From: Proales similis | Taxonomy: Eukaryota; Rotifera; Eurotatoria; Ploima; Proalidae | Direction of reading: 5' to 3' | DNA: 64,000 nt | Assembly: GCA_019059635.1 (NCBI GenBank) | Contig: JAGVRJ010000001.1 | Span: forward strand, 248,001 to 312,000 | Shown here: piece by piece, positions 12,635 through 24,166 of the stretch | Position numbering within the stretch: position 1 is the stretch's first letter | Layout of the letters: every line of letters begins with the position of its first letter | Notes under the pieces: model-generated | Databases searched by the model: none | What the model saw: only the letters and a program-made list of their open reading frames with translations | Told to the model about the DNA's origin: nothing | Made by a program: the position numbers and the translations under genes

Positions 12635-15600
12635 ATGAAAATAAAGGAGACCGTCAGCGCCCTGGTACCGCATGGTCGACATCACGCTTCAACACCGCCG
12701 ACGCTGGACTCGTCCGTGGCCGATGCCAGTCTCTACTTTAGATGGCAGCAGCTCAATGTCACCCTGCTCCGAGTAAGTGGCTCCTCGTTGCGCTCCTCTT
12801 CGCCTTTGTTTGACATTGGCTTAATTGAAGAATCCAACGTACGGCTACGGCATTGCGATCAGTGGCAGTCAGTCTGGCCACGTGTACATATCAGATATAG
12901 TTCCGGGCGGGCCGGCCGAGGGCAAACTAAAGTAAGTGTTGTGTTGGCGTGCTAAACGCACCTGCACGTCTAAACTCATAAATTAAGAGTGGACGATCAA
13001 ATCCTCAGCGTGAACGGACTTAATGTGGAGAACGTCGAGCACTCGTTTGTGATCCGGCTTCTAAAAGAAGCTAAAGAGTTCATTCATTTGGTCATAAAAC
13101 GTCAAGTGAAACAAGAGCGGCCGCCGGACGAGTCGACAATAGAAGCGCCCAAGCATCAGACGGCTATTCAGCGCACCGCTGAGACCATCATAAATCACTT
13201 GAAGAACGGAACCAAGCCGAGCGACTTTCCCTCGGCGGCCACTCTACTCTCGTGCATGAAACCAATGAAGTTGACTTTGGAGCGCACGGACAAGAAGCAG
13301 CCGTTCGGCCTCGTGCTCGGCTGCAAGTTCTACGTCAAGGAGATTCTGGCCGACAGCGTCGCCGACGGAATGGACCAGATCCGCCAGGGCGACATTGTCC
13401 TCAAGCTAAACGATCTGCCCTACGAACAGATGAATCTCTATCAGGCGAATCGAATCCTCTCTCGCACCAAAGAGAACAAGATCAGTTTGATTCTGAAACG
13501 AGACTCGCTCGAAGAGGCCGGCGGCCAAGTAGTCGAGTCGCAGTGCGAGCCCGAGAAAGAACAGGTGGACGGCATGCTTGAGCAAGTGCAGCAGCCCGAA
13601 GAGACAGTGCCTGTGCGTGAGACAATGGGTCGAGTGTCAGACCACTATGAGCCGATTCGATCGGAGCTTTCGTTCTCTTCTCCGCTCTCGCAGCCGTTCA
13701 AGCCCGCGACGCAGAGTCACCATCAGCAAGCACGGTAAGTTGACAGGTCGTTTTGACACGTTCGGGCGTGGTCAAATCTACGCCTTCTCGGACGCAAATC
13801 AATTAACTTTGTCTCTTGATCGCAATTTCAGCACGTACGAGGAGCGTTTGGACACGCGCACGGCCGTGTTCGCGCGCGAGAACGGAATCGGCATTCGACT
13901 GGCAGGCGGCAACAAAGTTGGCATTTTCATTTGCGACGTGCAATACGGCAGTCCGGCCGAACGAGCCGGTCTGAAGGTCGCCGACAAGATCCTGCGCGTC
14001 AACGGAGTTGACTACAACGAGCTCACTCGAGAGCAGGCCGTGCAGCACATTCTGGGCCTCGAGGCGCTCATCGAGATGAAAGTGGCGCACATGCCGCACG
14101 AGTACGAGGCGTTCGCGTTCGACACAATGGGCGGCGACTCGTTCTACGTGCGCACTCACTTCAACTACTCGAGCAGCAATCCGACTGACCTGAAGTTTCG
14201 CATCAACGACATTCTGCACGTGAGCGACACCCTGTACAACGGCGTCATAGGCCAGTGGGTGGCCAGTGCACTCGACAAGCCAGACGAGCGAGGCACTGTG
14301 CCAAACGAGTCGAACGGCGAGCAGCTCGTGCAAACCGCGCCCACCATTGAGCAAAAGCAGGAGAAGAGCGAGTCGAAGGTGATGAGCATGGGCGCCAGCG
14401 CTCGCATGTCCCTTCGCAAGCGCCTAAAAAAGGCCGGAGTCGGCGAACGGTCCAAGTCGGCGGGACGAAACGAGCCCTCCAAGCCGGACGTGCTCAAGCC
14501 CAACACATTCCAGAGCAGCAAGCATCTCACCTACGAACGTGTTGTCCTGCGCGGCGTCAATTTCAAGCGGCCTGTCTGCATATTTGGTCCCTTGGCCGAC
14601 ATAGCCCGCGAGAAGCTTCGCTCTGAGCTGCCCAGTCGATACGAGCTGCCCGACTCCTACTCGAGCATGGACGCCACCTCTGGCGTCATCAAATTGGCCA
14701 GCATCAAGCACATAATCGAGAACGGACGCCATTGCCTGTTGGACATCACTCCCAATGCGGTTGACCATCTCAACTACGCGCAGTATTTTCCCATTTGCAT
14801 CTTCATGCAGGCCCAGTCCAGACAACAGGTCAAAGAGCTGAGAATGAAGCTGGCAGCGCCGCGAAAGAGCTCGCGACGTCTGTTTGACTACGCCCAGCGG
14901 CTCAAGTCGCAGTATTCGCACCTGTTCACCTGCGAGCTTGAGCTCAAGAGCGACAAATGGTTCCGCGAGTTGGTCGAGCTTGTCGACAGCCAGCAGTCGC
15001 AGCCGGTCTGGGTCTCCTACGAGCTCGACAAGCTCTCGGCCGAGCCGTCCGTCAACGGAGGCAAGAGGCCGCACGACTTGCGTCCGATGCGCCCGGCCAT
15101 GTTCGACGACAACTTTGAGCTTCCGCTGAACGCCCATGCGGCTCTGTCTGCTTCGTCTACGTACAGTTTGTACGAAGAGAGCAATTACCGATCGAGCGTG
15201 GCAGCCTCGGACAGCGACATGGCGTCGACAGCGTCGCCGGCCATGGCCAACTACCAGATGACGAGCAGCTCGTCAATGTACGGCATCTACTCGTCCAACT
15301 TTCGAACTGTGAGTCGAACGCCTAACAAGACCGAGCTAAAAGGTCAAGAGCAGACCTCAACTCCCTACGAGCATTCGGTCTACTCGCAGCTCAATCGCGT
15401 CCAGTCCGATCCCAATCTGGCCGGGCCCGATGAGCAAAATGATGAGCCGGATTATTTGGCGCCAGCCGCCTCTATTGCCGACTCAAAGTACGCGACCATC
15501 TCGTCCAAAACTTATCCCAAGCTGTTCGAGCAGCAAGTAAGGACTCGAAACGGCTACACCAGTGGCCCACAGTCGGCCAGCGAGCTCACAATCGGCAACA

Positions 15601-17310
15601 TGAGCGCCTCGATTGCCAGCTTCAAGGTGAAAAGGGACCCGGTGCCCAGCAAACAAGCATCGGTCGGATCCCTTCTCCAACCGATCAAGTGCGCCGAGGA
15701 CGTGAGACGTGAACTGGAAGAGTTGAAACTGAACGGAGTCAGAAGCATCCAAGAGCAGCTTCGAAACGAGCTCTCTGATCGAATCGGCTGCAGAGGCAAA
15801 GATTTGCCTGACACAACCACCAGGTGAGTTGAGCCTTGATGAATTGGGGCTCCAACAGCTCTTTAACTTGACTCCATTCGTTTTTTTTAGACCTGCAAAG
15901 CCAGGCAAGGAAAAGGTGAGTGCAGCGAGCAGGCTGTTCGAGAACGTCGGCGCCAAGCCACCTCCGCCCACACTGCCGAAACCAAAGTTCATTCTGCCTC
16001 AGACTTCGACGACAAGCATGATTCTGCAGCGAAATTTAAAGTCAAAATCTGAGCTTAACATTGCGACCGGAAACTCGACGTCGTCGCCGTCGTCGGCCGA
16101 AACGTCTCCCTCGGCCGACGCAGTCAAATCGCCGATGAAAGAGTTGAGCAAACCGAGCGAGCCAGCGCCGAGACGTCCATCGGACCAAGCGTCCGTCAAC
16201 AAGCTCTCGCAGCGATTCAAGGCCAAACTGATCGAGAACGGCTCACTGGTGTCGTCCAGCCAGGGCTATTATTCGGACACGTGGGACTCGCACTCGTCCC
16301 GTCAGTCGTTTGACATGGACCATAACAACGGCTTCAGGAAGGCAGCGCCCAACTTGAGCAGCGGCGCCCAGCTCGAGCAGCAGTCCACAGTCACTTCGCA
16401 GAGCCTCTCAAGTGACGAGAACGAGCCCATCGCGACCAACAATCAGTTCAATACGAATCCGACCTCGAGCGGAAGCACAGTCAGCACCACGAGCGGCCAC
16501 AGCAGCTGTGCGCCTGACTCGACCACAATGAGCTCGAGCAGTTCCAACAGCTTTTCGGCCGGCGCCAACCGTTCCAAGCGCACGCCGGTCGAATTGCCAA
16601 TATTCTATCAGAACTCGCGTCCTGAACTAGCGCAGATCAACGAAAGCACTCAACCGGCCGCCAACTGCAGCCAGAACTCGTAAGTCCCTTGTTTTCCCAA
16701 CTTGAGTCCACGCCTTGGCTTTCAACTTGGATTGAACAGGAACAACAGCAACGAGAGCCCTGATGCCCGCACCAACACCTACACAGCGCATTACAACGAC
16801 AACGGCGTGTACCGAAAGCTCTCGCTCGACTCGAACAGCAACTGCTCGATAATTGCGAGCGCCAACGGCATATTCGACCACAACGGCGGAGTGCTCGAGT
16901 CGGCCGACACGGGCGTCAGTCTGAACGTGCCCGAAGGAGCGATCGCGCCCGGCTGCAGCTTTGACTTGTACTTCAAAGTCTGCCACTGCAAATCAAAGAT
17001 CACCAACGGCAAAGGCGAGCTGCTCACCAACCCGATAGTGATGTGCGGCCCGCGCGGCATCAAATTCCTCAAGCCAGTCGAGCTTGTCATTCCGCACTTC
17101 ATCTCAATCGACGGCCACAGCTGGTCGTACGCGTTCAAGACGAGCGCCACCGAGAGCAGCTTCACAGGTTTGTGTCCTTCAGTTTCTAGCCTGAGAGGCA
17201 AACCTCTAAAACGAGCGCTTGTTTCAGATGATCCGTACAATTGGAACATGATGCGATTTCACAAGAAGACGCTCATCAATAGCGTCACTGTGCTCATCGA
17301 CACCTTTTAA
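12635..17310 (+). CDS. TJP1: ZO-1 / Tjp MAGUK (polychaetoid-like)
   Basis: Membrane-associated guanylate kinase scaffold of tight or septate junctions. Seven exons: 12635-12772, 12831-12931, 12988-13734, 13832-15823, 15891-16679, 16740-17167, 17228-17310; 1425 residues. PDZ1 at about 37-125 (GYGIAISG, VDDQILSVNGLNVENVEH), PDZ2 at 170-250 (FYVKEI, GDIVLKLNDLPYE), PDZ3 at 335-420 (GIGIRLAGGNKVGIFI, ILRVNGVDY), SH3 at about 428-495 (DSFYVRTHFNY, ISDTLYNG-like), inactive guanylate kinase-like domain at about 560-730 (RPVCIFGPLADIAREKL, LLDITPNAVDHLNYAQYFP). A disordered Ser-rich region and a C-terminal ZU5 domain (about 1295-1410) follow. The ZU5 domain marks it as the ZO-1 type. An in-frame stop at 12605 precedes the chosen ATG. 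The last intron (60 bp) has no stop in frame and could be misread as coding. Confidence 0.96.
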
Positions 17311-17612
17311 ACGAAGCACCTGATCAGATGAGCACGTTCTCCATTCATCCCTTTCTCTGTTTTATTCAGCCAATTGCTTGTTGTATTTTAAGACCGCCGC
17401 CCATTCAACTGCCGGCTCCTAATTCTTGACCCCTTTCCATCACTCCCAAGAGCTCCAACTGCCCATTCTATTGGTTTCTGTTATTAGCCTGGCTGTCAGC
17501 TCTACTTTGAGACTTGGTGCGGTTCTGAGTAATGCTCGACGGCTGCTGCTGATTATCATGATGATTCTTTTCTTTCTATTTTAAATCGAACTTCTTTGAA
17601 ACGAAAAAAGCA

Positions 17613-17649
17613 AATAAAAATCGAAATTGAAAACTAGAAGCGATTTATT
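17613..17649. other. Interleaved poly(A) signals of ZO-1 and SLC52
   Basis: AATAAA on the plus strand at 17613-17618 serves ZO-1. Its reverse complement TTTATT at 17644-17649 serves the convergent riboflavin transporter, whose stop is at 17665. With usual cleavage 10-30 nt downstream, the two 3' ends would overlap by a few tens of bases. Confidence 0.6.
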
Positions 17650-17664
17650 AGAAAAGAGTGCGAG

Positions 17665-19117
17665 TCAAGTTGAACAATATTGACTGGCAGTTGTACACGA
17701 GGGCAGTTCTGTGAAAAGATTCAAGAGGTTGACTTTGGCGTAGACCAGAAGGCCGCCGATGAACTGGCCGGTCAGATTGGAAGCGCCCATAATGAGCAGC
17801 ATTCGCACGCCGTACTTTTCAAGCCGACTTGTGATCAAGCAGCGCAGTCGAATGTACAAGAACGAGAGCGCCACCCAGCCGATCACAATCAGCACCGAGC
17901 CCAAGTCCGAGTTGAACAGGATCGGACAAGGACTCTGAAATGCGGTGAAGACCACGTAGGCGCTGAGCGCCAGCGCCAACAAGAATTCCACTGTTATCCG
18001 TCGGATGCTCACCTCGTACGACCAGATGGAGAGGAGAATGGCGATCGGCAGCGAAGCGTAGCCTTTTTTATTTTCACTTAAAATTCATCTCCAGGCTTGG
18101 CAAGCGGCTTACTTAGATTGACGGCGAGGAAGAAGGCCGTCTTGCCGTAGGGCAGTACAGAGTACGATTGGATGCCGGGCAGGTAGCCGTAGAAGAAAAA
18201 CGTGATCACAAACACGAGACTCTGCAAGTAAAGCACTTCGATCAGATTTGATCGAGTGGCCGCTTTCTCGTCCGTCTGCTCACGATCAACGTTGGTGTAG
18301 TGTTTTCGCGCAAACTTTGACTTGTCAATCAGAACAAACGCGGCCATTGCCGCGGTCAATATCAGCAGAATTATCAAAAAGTAGGCGCGAACGTCGAACA
18401 GGAGCTGGCCACCATTCGCCTCGCTCGTAGACGAGTTGGTCTGGTTTGAGCACTGGGAAGAGTCGCTGCCGCCTTGAATGAGGGCCAGCACGGCCGGGAT
18501 GAGCGCGGACAGACCCTCGCCGACGTAGTTGGCTATGATGTACTCCTTGGCCAGTCGTTCGGCCAAAAAGGGCAGAAATGTGATTGTTGACGTTCCGTCT
18601 TGAACAAACCGCTAATTAGAGACAGCGCGAACATTCAAGCCAGAGTCATAAGAACCTAATAGGGCAAAGGCGAAGTTGATTATGTAGAGCGGAATGCTTC
18701 GACGTTCTTGCATGAAAACGACCGTCCGGTCCCAGAAGAAAGCGAGAAGGAGACAAGCGAGCAGGCCCAGTGGAAGAATGACGTAGATGGTTCGCGCAAA
18801 TGTGACATGGCCAGGAGCTAGTCGACGCAGAATGATGAATATCACCGAGCCCGACTGAGCGATTTGATAGATGATGCTCAATATCGACGGAATTCGCCAG
18901 CCTTCGGGCAGCTTCTCGATCATTATGGGCAGTTCGCACCAGACCGCTTAAATGAGTCAATAATTGGTCAATCACTTGCGAGGGCAGATTCACTCGAGCA
19001 GACAAACAAACCTGACAAGTCGAGCCATGACGCGCTTGAGAAGAGGGCGACCAGACCGAACAGTGGCCAGCTTACCTTTTTGCTGAACTCTCTAAAAGCG
19101 CGCTGCATTCGTCTCAT
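17665..19117 (-). CDS. SLC52A: Riboflavin transporter, SLC52 family
   Basis: Multi-pass plasma membrane carrier for vitamin B2. Four exons on the minus strand, 19117-19012, 18946-18656, 18598-18113 and 18062-17665, give 426 residues (human members 445-469). Family marks, in order: SSASWLDLSAVWCELPIM, EKLPEGWRIPS, DGTSTITFLPF, NYVGEGLSALIPAVLALIQG, SYSVLPYG, and a long C-terminal membrane block with FQSPCPI. About 11 hydrophobic segments can be counted. A hydrophilic stretch rich in Asn, Ser and Thr (near SSQCSNQTN) after the GEGLSALIP motif carries N-glycosylation sequons. All introns are 49-65 bp. The start ATG at 19117 lies only 114 bp after the stop of the upstream RING gene on the same strand; a second Met three codons on is also possible. 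Confidence 0.93.
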
Positions 19118-19231
19118 TCGATGCGAAATGTGATAAAAGGTCTGCGTGCGCTTGAACTTTGGAGAGTTTAACCTTTACGAGTTGACTTTAAATCTGGTTT
19201 TGTTTAAGCATCGAAAACAAGTTTGAAAAGT

Positions 19232-20956
19232 TTATTGACGACGCTTGGCACTTATTTCAAAGACTTTGAGAGTTGTTGGAAAAAAGACGTAAAAACGATT
19301 CTTCTGGCTAGAAAGTATTTGAGCGTCCGGTTGGAGTTCGCTGAGAACGAGCTGTTCAAGGTTGACCATGTTGTGTCCGATCAGGTCGTAGGCGAGCAAG
19401 AGCTTGTCTTTGATGAATACAAATTTGCCTTTTGGTGAGATGGCGAATCTAGAGCCCACGTCCACAGAAAGGCCAAGTCTCACCACCTTCTCCTTGGTCT
19501 CGTCCTCTGGGTCTTTTTTGAGTTTGAACAGCATTGTCTCGTCTCTTTGAAAGCCAATGTAGTAGTTGGAATCGTGTCGAGCGATTGTCTGCACTTCGTC
19601 GTCGAATCTCAACTTCTTCGCCAGCACACTATTGACCGGTTGCTTGTGTGGCTTGCAGCCCCGGTCGAGCAGTTCGCCCGCATAGATTGACATCAAAACT
19701 GTGTCCTCTCTCCGGACGATGTAAACAGAATTGTCCACGCAGAACGCTCGTTTCAAGCTGTAGTCTAACTCGCATCTTTTCACCAGATCGAGATTCTCTC
19801 TGAACGAATACACAAACCGGCCGATTCTGACCACAAGCGTGTCTTTTTCTGCGTTCACCTGAACGCTTGGTTGCTCCACAAATGTCTTCCTCCTAACGTT
19901 AATACCAGAGCGGTTGCGCTCTTTAATAAATAGCCAGTTTCGATCGTAGGCTGCAAGTCTCAACCGAATCCAGCCCTTAGATCTTTCAAATCCGACCAGA
20001 ACGAATACGCTCCCGACTGGCACAAAGTAAACCTCCTCCAATCGAACACGAAAGAATTGCGGAGCTTTTGTTTTTAGATCGAACACGGCTCGAACTTTAA
20101 GCGAATTGCAATTCTCAACTCCCCAATCTACTGGTGTCTCTTGCTCTTCGCTCGCTGAAACAATATCGCTCTCATTCAGCGCAAAATTCGACGAGTCAGT
20201 CTCTGTGCCCATACTTGCATCCTCAGGCAAGTCTTGGTCGATGTCAACCGGCTCGGGGCTCGATTCACTCGGAAAGGTTTGTGAGCAGGTAGCCTGAGTG
20301 CCTGACACCGAGTCAAGACTGAATGTGAATCCGCAATGCTGTTGGTCAAGCGCAAACTGGCTTTCTTCAAACTCGAGTCTCTCCAGCGGCTGAACGGCTT
20401 TGGCCATTTTGGCCTGGAGCCAGTCGACCTGATCAAGTAGGCATTCGCCGTCTTGTTCTGCGGAGCTGGCATCGCACAGATGCGATCGCAATCTCCTCTT
20501 TAGCTCGTTAAACGAATGCTGTTCGTTGTCTATGTGCGACATGAGAAGCTGTTTGCTGGTGGCTGCTTGGCTTTGGACTTGCTGAATGCAGCGATCCCGC
20601 ATCGCATTTATCTGCTGAATTAAAAAGCTGCTGCGGCTGTTTATCTTGGCCTCCAGAGTCGAGCATCGCTCGTCGATCTCCTTGTCTGGCTGCTTGAAAA
20701 ACTGGTCGAGTGCGTCGAACTTGTCCATCAGCTCGACCTTGGACGCGGTGAGACAGCGGGCCACCATGTGTCCGATCGACTTGTTGGGCGGAAAGTTCTT
20801 GAACTCGCGAAAGCTTGAGCCGCACTCGGCGCAAGTGCTCTCGTTGTCTCCGATCTGCTTTTGGATGCACCGCGAGCAGAACGTGTCGCCGCACGGAAGG
20901 ACCCGGGCGTCCTCGAACAGTCGCGAGCAGAAAGTGCAAATCGCCTCTTCGGCCAT
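19232..20956 (-). CDS. RING / coiled-coil protein (TRIM- or NHL-like)
   Basis: Single-exon gene, 574 residues, probably an E3 ubiquitin ligase. The N-terminal RING has C7-x2-C10, C22-G-D24, C27-x2-C30 and C42-x2-C45. The usual fourth zinc ligand, His in LPCGHTFC-type RINGs, is Asp here (LPCGDTFCSRC). Residues about 75-200 are helical and probably coiled coil, with many Gln and hydrophobic heptads. There follows an acidic Ser/Glu linker and a beta-rich C-terminal half (about 290-574) with repeated short strands that could be a beta-propeller, though no NHL motif is certain. The poly(A) signal AATAAA overlaps the stop codon. It is divergent from the esterase gene, with 268 bp between the start codons. 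Orthology is not assigned. Confidence 0.8.
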   Translation of the reverse strand: MAEEAICTFCSRLFEDARVLPCGDTFCSRCIQKQIGDNESTCAECGSSFREFKNFPPNKSIGHMVARCLTASKVELMDKFDALDQFFKQPDKEIDERCSTLEAKINSRSSFLIQQINAMRDRCIQQVQSQAATSKQLLMSHIDNEQHSFNELKRRLRSHLCDASSAEQDGECLLDQVDWLQAKMAKAVQPLERLEFEESQFALDQQHCGFTFSLDSVSGTQATCSQTFPSESSPEPVDIDQDLPEDASMGTETDSSNFALNESDIVSASEEQETPVDWGVENCNSLKVRAVFDLKTKAPQFFRVRLEEVYFVPVGSVFVLVGFERSKGWIRLRLAAYDRNWLFIKERNRSGINVRRKTFVEQPSVQVNAEKDTLVVRIGRFVYSFRENLDLVKRCELDYSLKRAFCVDNSVYIVRREDTVLMSIYAGELLDRGCKPHKQPVNSVLAKKLRFDDEVQTIARHDSNYYIGFQRDETMLFKLKKDPEDETKEKVVRLGLSVDVGSRFAISPKGKFVFIKDKLLLAYDLIGHNMVNLEQLVLSELQPDAQILSSQKNRFYVFFPTTLKVFEISAKRRQ

Positions 20957-21224
20957 CTCTTGTCTTCTCTGACCCCACTCTTCTACGTTCTCTATCTATT
21001 CTTACAACGATTCGCTCGTGAGTTCTGATTCTAGTCATGGAGTCGTGAAATGTGTCCGTATCGCTCTTGTGCGCGAACTGTCAAGCGATGCGAATGCGCA
21101 CAGCGGCTCTAAGAAATGATAAAGAAAAATTCTTCGTGAATCTAAACATTTGTGCGTCAATTTCAAGCTCTCGAATTGAATGGCTGCCAAAAGTCAATCG
21201 CGTTGGGTGTGACCTTGTCGCAAA

Positions 21225-22446
21225 ATGTTCTCATCTCTTTCATTGGTCTTGTTCTCTTTGCTCGCATTTGGTAAGTGGCCAACTCGGCTCATACTCGATC
21301 TGATCGTGACTGTTGATTGCAGGCCGCTGCACTGGGGCCGTTCGAGTCGAGATTCGAATCGATCGAGTGCCGGACTATTACACGCCACTGGACGAGGCCG
21401 TGTTCATGGCCGGCACGTTCAATTCGTGGCGAGCCGATGATCCGAATTTTCAATTCAAACTCAATCTAAACGGAACCGGTGCATTGAGCATTGATTTGGC
21501 GCCGGGCAATTACGAGTTCAAGTTCACTCGTGGATCGTGGCAGAGCACAGAGACGCAGGCGGACGGAGGCCAGCTCTCCAATCGAAAGCTTGCCATCACC
21601 GCTCAAACCGGACCGTTGTGCTTCTCGATTCAAAACTGGCAGGACATGAATGGCGTTCACACTGCGTCTGGTTTTGTGCGCATTTTGTCGCAGCGCTTTG
21701 CCTACCCGCAGTTCAATCGAACCAAACGCGTGCTGGTCTACTTGCCGCCGGATTACTTTGCGCAGAGCGAGAAGCGCTATCCGGTCTTTTACATGCACGA
21801 CGGCCAGAACGTGTTGGACACGTATTTCGCCTTTGGCGAAGAGTGGGCAGTGGACGAAAGTCTGGAGAGATTTCACAGCCGCTCGTTGCCAGTTCCGATT
21901 GTGGTCGCCATCGAGACTAAAGGAATCGGCCTGAGCGGCGAGAGACTGGACGAGCTCACGCCATTTAAACATGCGCAGTTCGGCGGTGGCAGCGGCGAGC
22001 TCTACCTCGATTTCATAGTCAACGAGCTCAAGCCATTTGTGGACACGACATTCCGCACTCGGCCGGAGCGCGCCTCGACCGGCATCATGGGCAGCTCGCT
22101 GGGTGGCCTCATGTCTCTGTACGCGGGCCTCACTCGTCAGCAAGTGTTTGGAATCATCGGCTCCTTTTCTCCTTCGTTGTGGTTCAGTGAGCAGATCTAC
22201 GATCTGGCTCTCAACGTCACTTGTCTCTATCCGACCGAGACGCGGCTCTACTTTGTCGCCGGTCGAAACGAAAGGCCTTTCACTGTGCCCGACATGGAGC
22301 GAATGGTCAAAATTCTGGCTCAGCGAGGCTTCAGCAACATAAGATCGCGCGCGTCCCAAGACGGCCAACACCGCGAGTGGTTCTGGCGACGCGAGTTTCC
22401 GGACGCTTTTCAGCACCTGTTCTCGCTCTTCTTCCCCGTCAACTGA
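21225..22446 (+). CDS. Secreted Fes/esterase-D-like alpha/beta hydrolase
   Basis: Two exons, 21225-21270 and 21323-22446; 389 residues. Exon 1 encodes a signal peptide (MFSSLSLVLFSLLAF), so the enzyme is secreted or vesicular. Residues about 22-105 look like a CBM48/CBM20-type beta-sandwich (EAVFMAGTFNSW, GNYEFKFTRGSW). The rest is an esterase-D/enterochelin-esterase domain: YLPPDYF, YPVFYMHDGQNV, GEEWAVDESLERF, nucleophile Ser274 in GSSLGG, FSPSLWF, and His365 in QDGQHREWFWR. Overall it resembles bacterial carbohydrate-ester or siderophore-ester hydrolases. The substrate cannot be inferred. The 52-bp intron and signal peptide make it a proper eukaryotic gene, not contamination. A bacterial origin by transfer is possible but not shown. 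Confidence 0.88.
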
Positions 22447-22481
22447 TCGCACCCATCGCCGTTGGTCGGCTGTTGGTCGAC

Positions 22482-22487
22482 AATAAA
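22482..22487 (+). other. Poly(A) signal of the esterase gene
   Basis: AATAAA, 36 bp after the stop codon of the esterase gene, followed by a T-rich stretch. Good position for 3' end formation. Confidence 0.6.
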
Positions 22488-24133
22488 ATTTTTCTCTTCA
22501 ATTCTCTTTTCGTGCCAGTCACACAAAGATAGACGAGCTAGATTTATTTCGATTTTGCGCCCTTGCCTGGCCGATAGAGCCCGATAAAAGCGTATTTTAG
22601 AACGGGTTTCACTCGTCGACAGAACTGCTAAACAAAATAAATAAAAGGCAGCAAAACAACAAGAATGCGCGGCGGCAGGCACTCTAAGACGTCGAGCTTG
22701 TGATGCCTAAGCAAAGCAATCAGGTCATAGGCCGAGTGGGCGATAAGCGAGCCAAGAATAGGGCCGAGCCGCCTGACGCGAGATTATTGCCGGATAAGAC
22801 TGGCCAGATGTGCCGCAAATGAGCAAATAGGGCATGATAATGCGCCCTAATAGATAAGCGGCGCACTGAAATGAAATTAGTAGCAGCAGCACCGTCAAGA
22901 GAACATAATTCCTTTGCTTTCAATCCTGTCGGCCTGTGGCCACTCGTTGCTTATGAAACCGACAGATACCAGATTAACTGCGTCACTTTGGCTCGTTCTT
23001 TATTTATTTCTAGTTTTTTCTTGTTAAATAATCAATGATTGGACAAAGGCAAGCTAGCTCAAGATCGGGCCTGGCTTTAAACGAGCGGCAGCAGCCTCGA
23101 TCTGCATTCTAAATTTAGCCGCATGCTTTATTGCCAGTCGGATCGTGCAGCAATTAGAGAGTTTTGGGTTTGTTCACGAATCGACCGAAAGTGTGACTGG
23201 AACACGGCAAGCGAATAGGCCCTGGATCGCAAACGCGCTTGCCCGTCGATTGGCAGAGGAGCAATGATGACCAAGAAGAAGGGCAGAGAGAGACGACGAC
23301 GACGACAAAAGAGACAAAAAGATTAATCAGTGCGACAAGAGGGAGGCGCTGTTCCCTGTTTGTTTTAGTCGCAGTGACAGTGGCGAGCGAGAGCGCGCGT
23401 CCATTATTTTCTCGTCTACTGTGCAGAGATTTGCATGATTCAACTCGTTCGTGTGTGGCATAAATTAACTTGAGCCTGGCTGATGGCATTAGAGGCCAAC
23501 AACGGCAACAGGGCGCTTACAAATCAATCGATATCTGCTGCTGCTGCTGCGGCGAATTAAAAGTAATCAATATCAGAGGGCGATTATGTGTGTAGAGCGG
23601 GCCGCAATTAGCATAAACGGCCACCGCGAACCATTTTAGATGATTATGTGCGACGAATGGCATAATTCAAATGGCAGATTAGCATGAAAAATGCTGGCCG
23701 CTTCCGTGCGCATGGCGGAACTAAGTGCAAGATGCCAATTCAGTTTATTCCCGGTCCATGCTACTGCGGCCGATTTAGCATAATTTTATTCCAAACTAGC
23801 GGCGCATCTTGCCTGGCATGCAAACCGAATCATTTTCTCTGCCTCATCATCTTCGCCTTCTCTTCTGATTTTCTCTGTTTGTGAATGCGAGCGAGCGCGC
23901 GTGCTTGTGTATGCGTGTGTGTGTGCGCGCGCATCTTGCTCGATGAGAGATGATGATGAGAGGGGCGCCCGAATGCCGCTGACAGTTTGAATTGCGGCAA
24001 CTGCGAATTTATTATGCTTATGAAAAAACGGCCCGAGTGCGGGTCCAGAGCTCGAACGGGCGCGCATAAGTAAGAATTCTACGCTCGCTCGATCGCAAAT
24101 ATCTTGTACATCGTCATCATCTCATCCATCAAC

Positions 24134-24166
<33 letters not shown>

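Noticed and set aside
21466-22452. 328-codon open frame opposite the esterase
   Set aside because: The plus strand has catalytic motifs, a signal peptide and a proper intron; the antisense frame is a codon-bias shadow.
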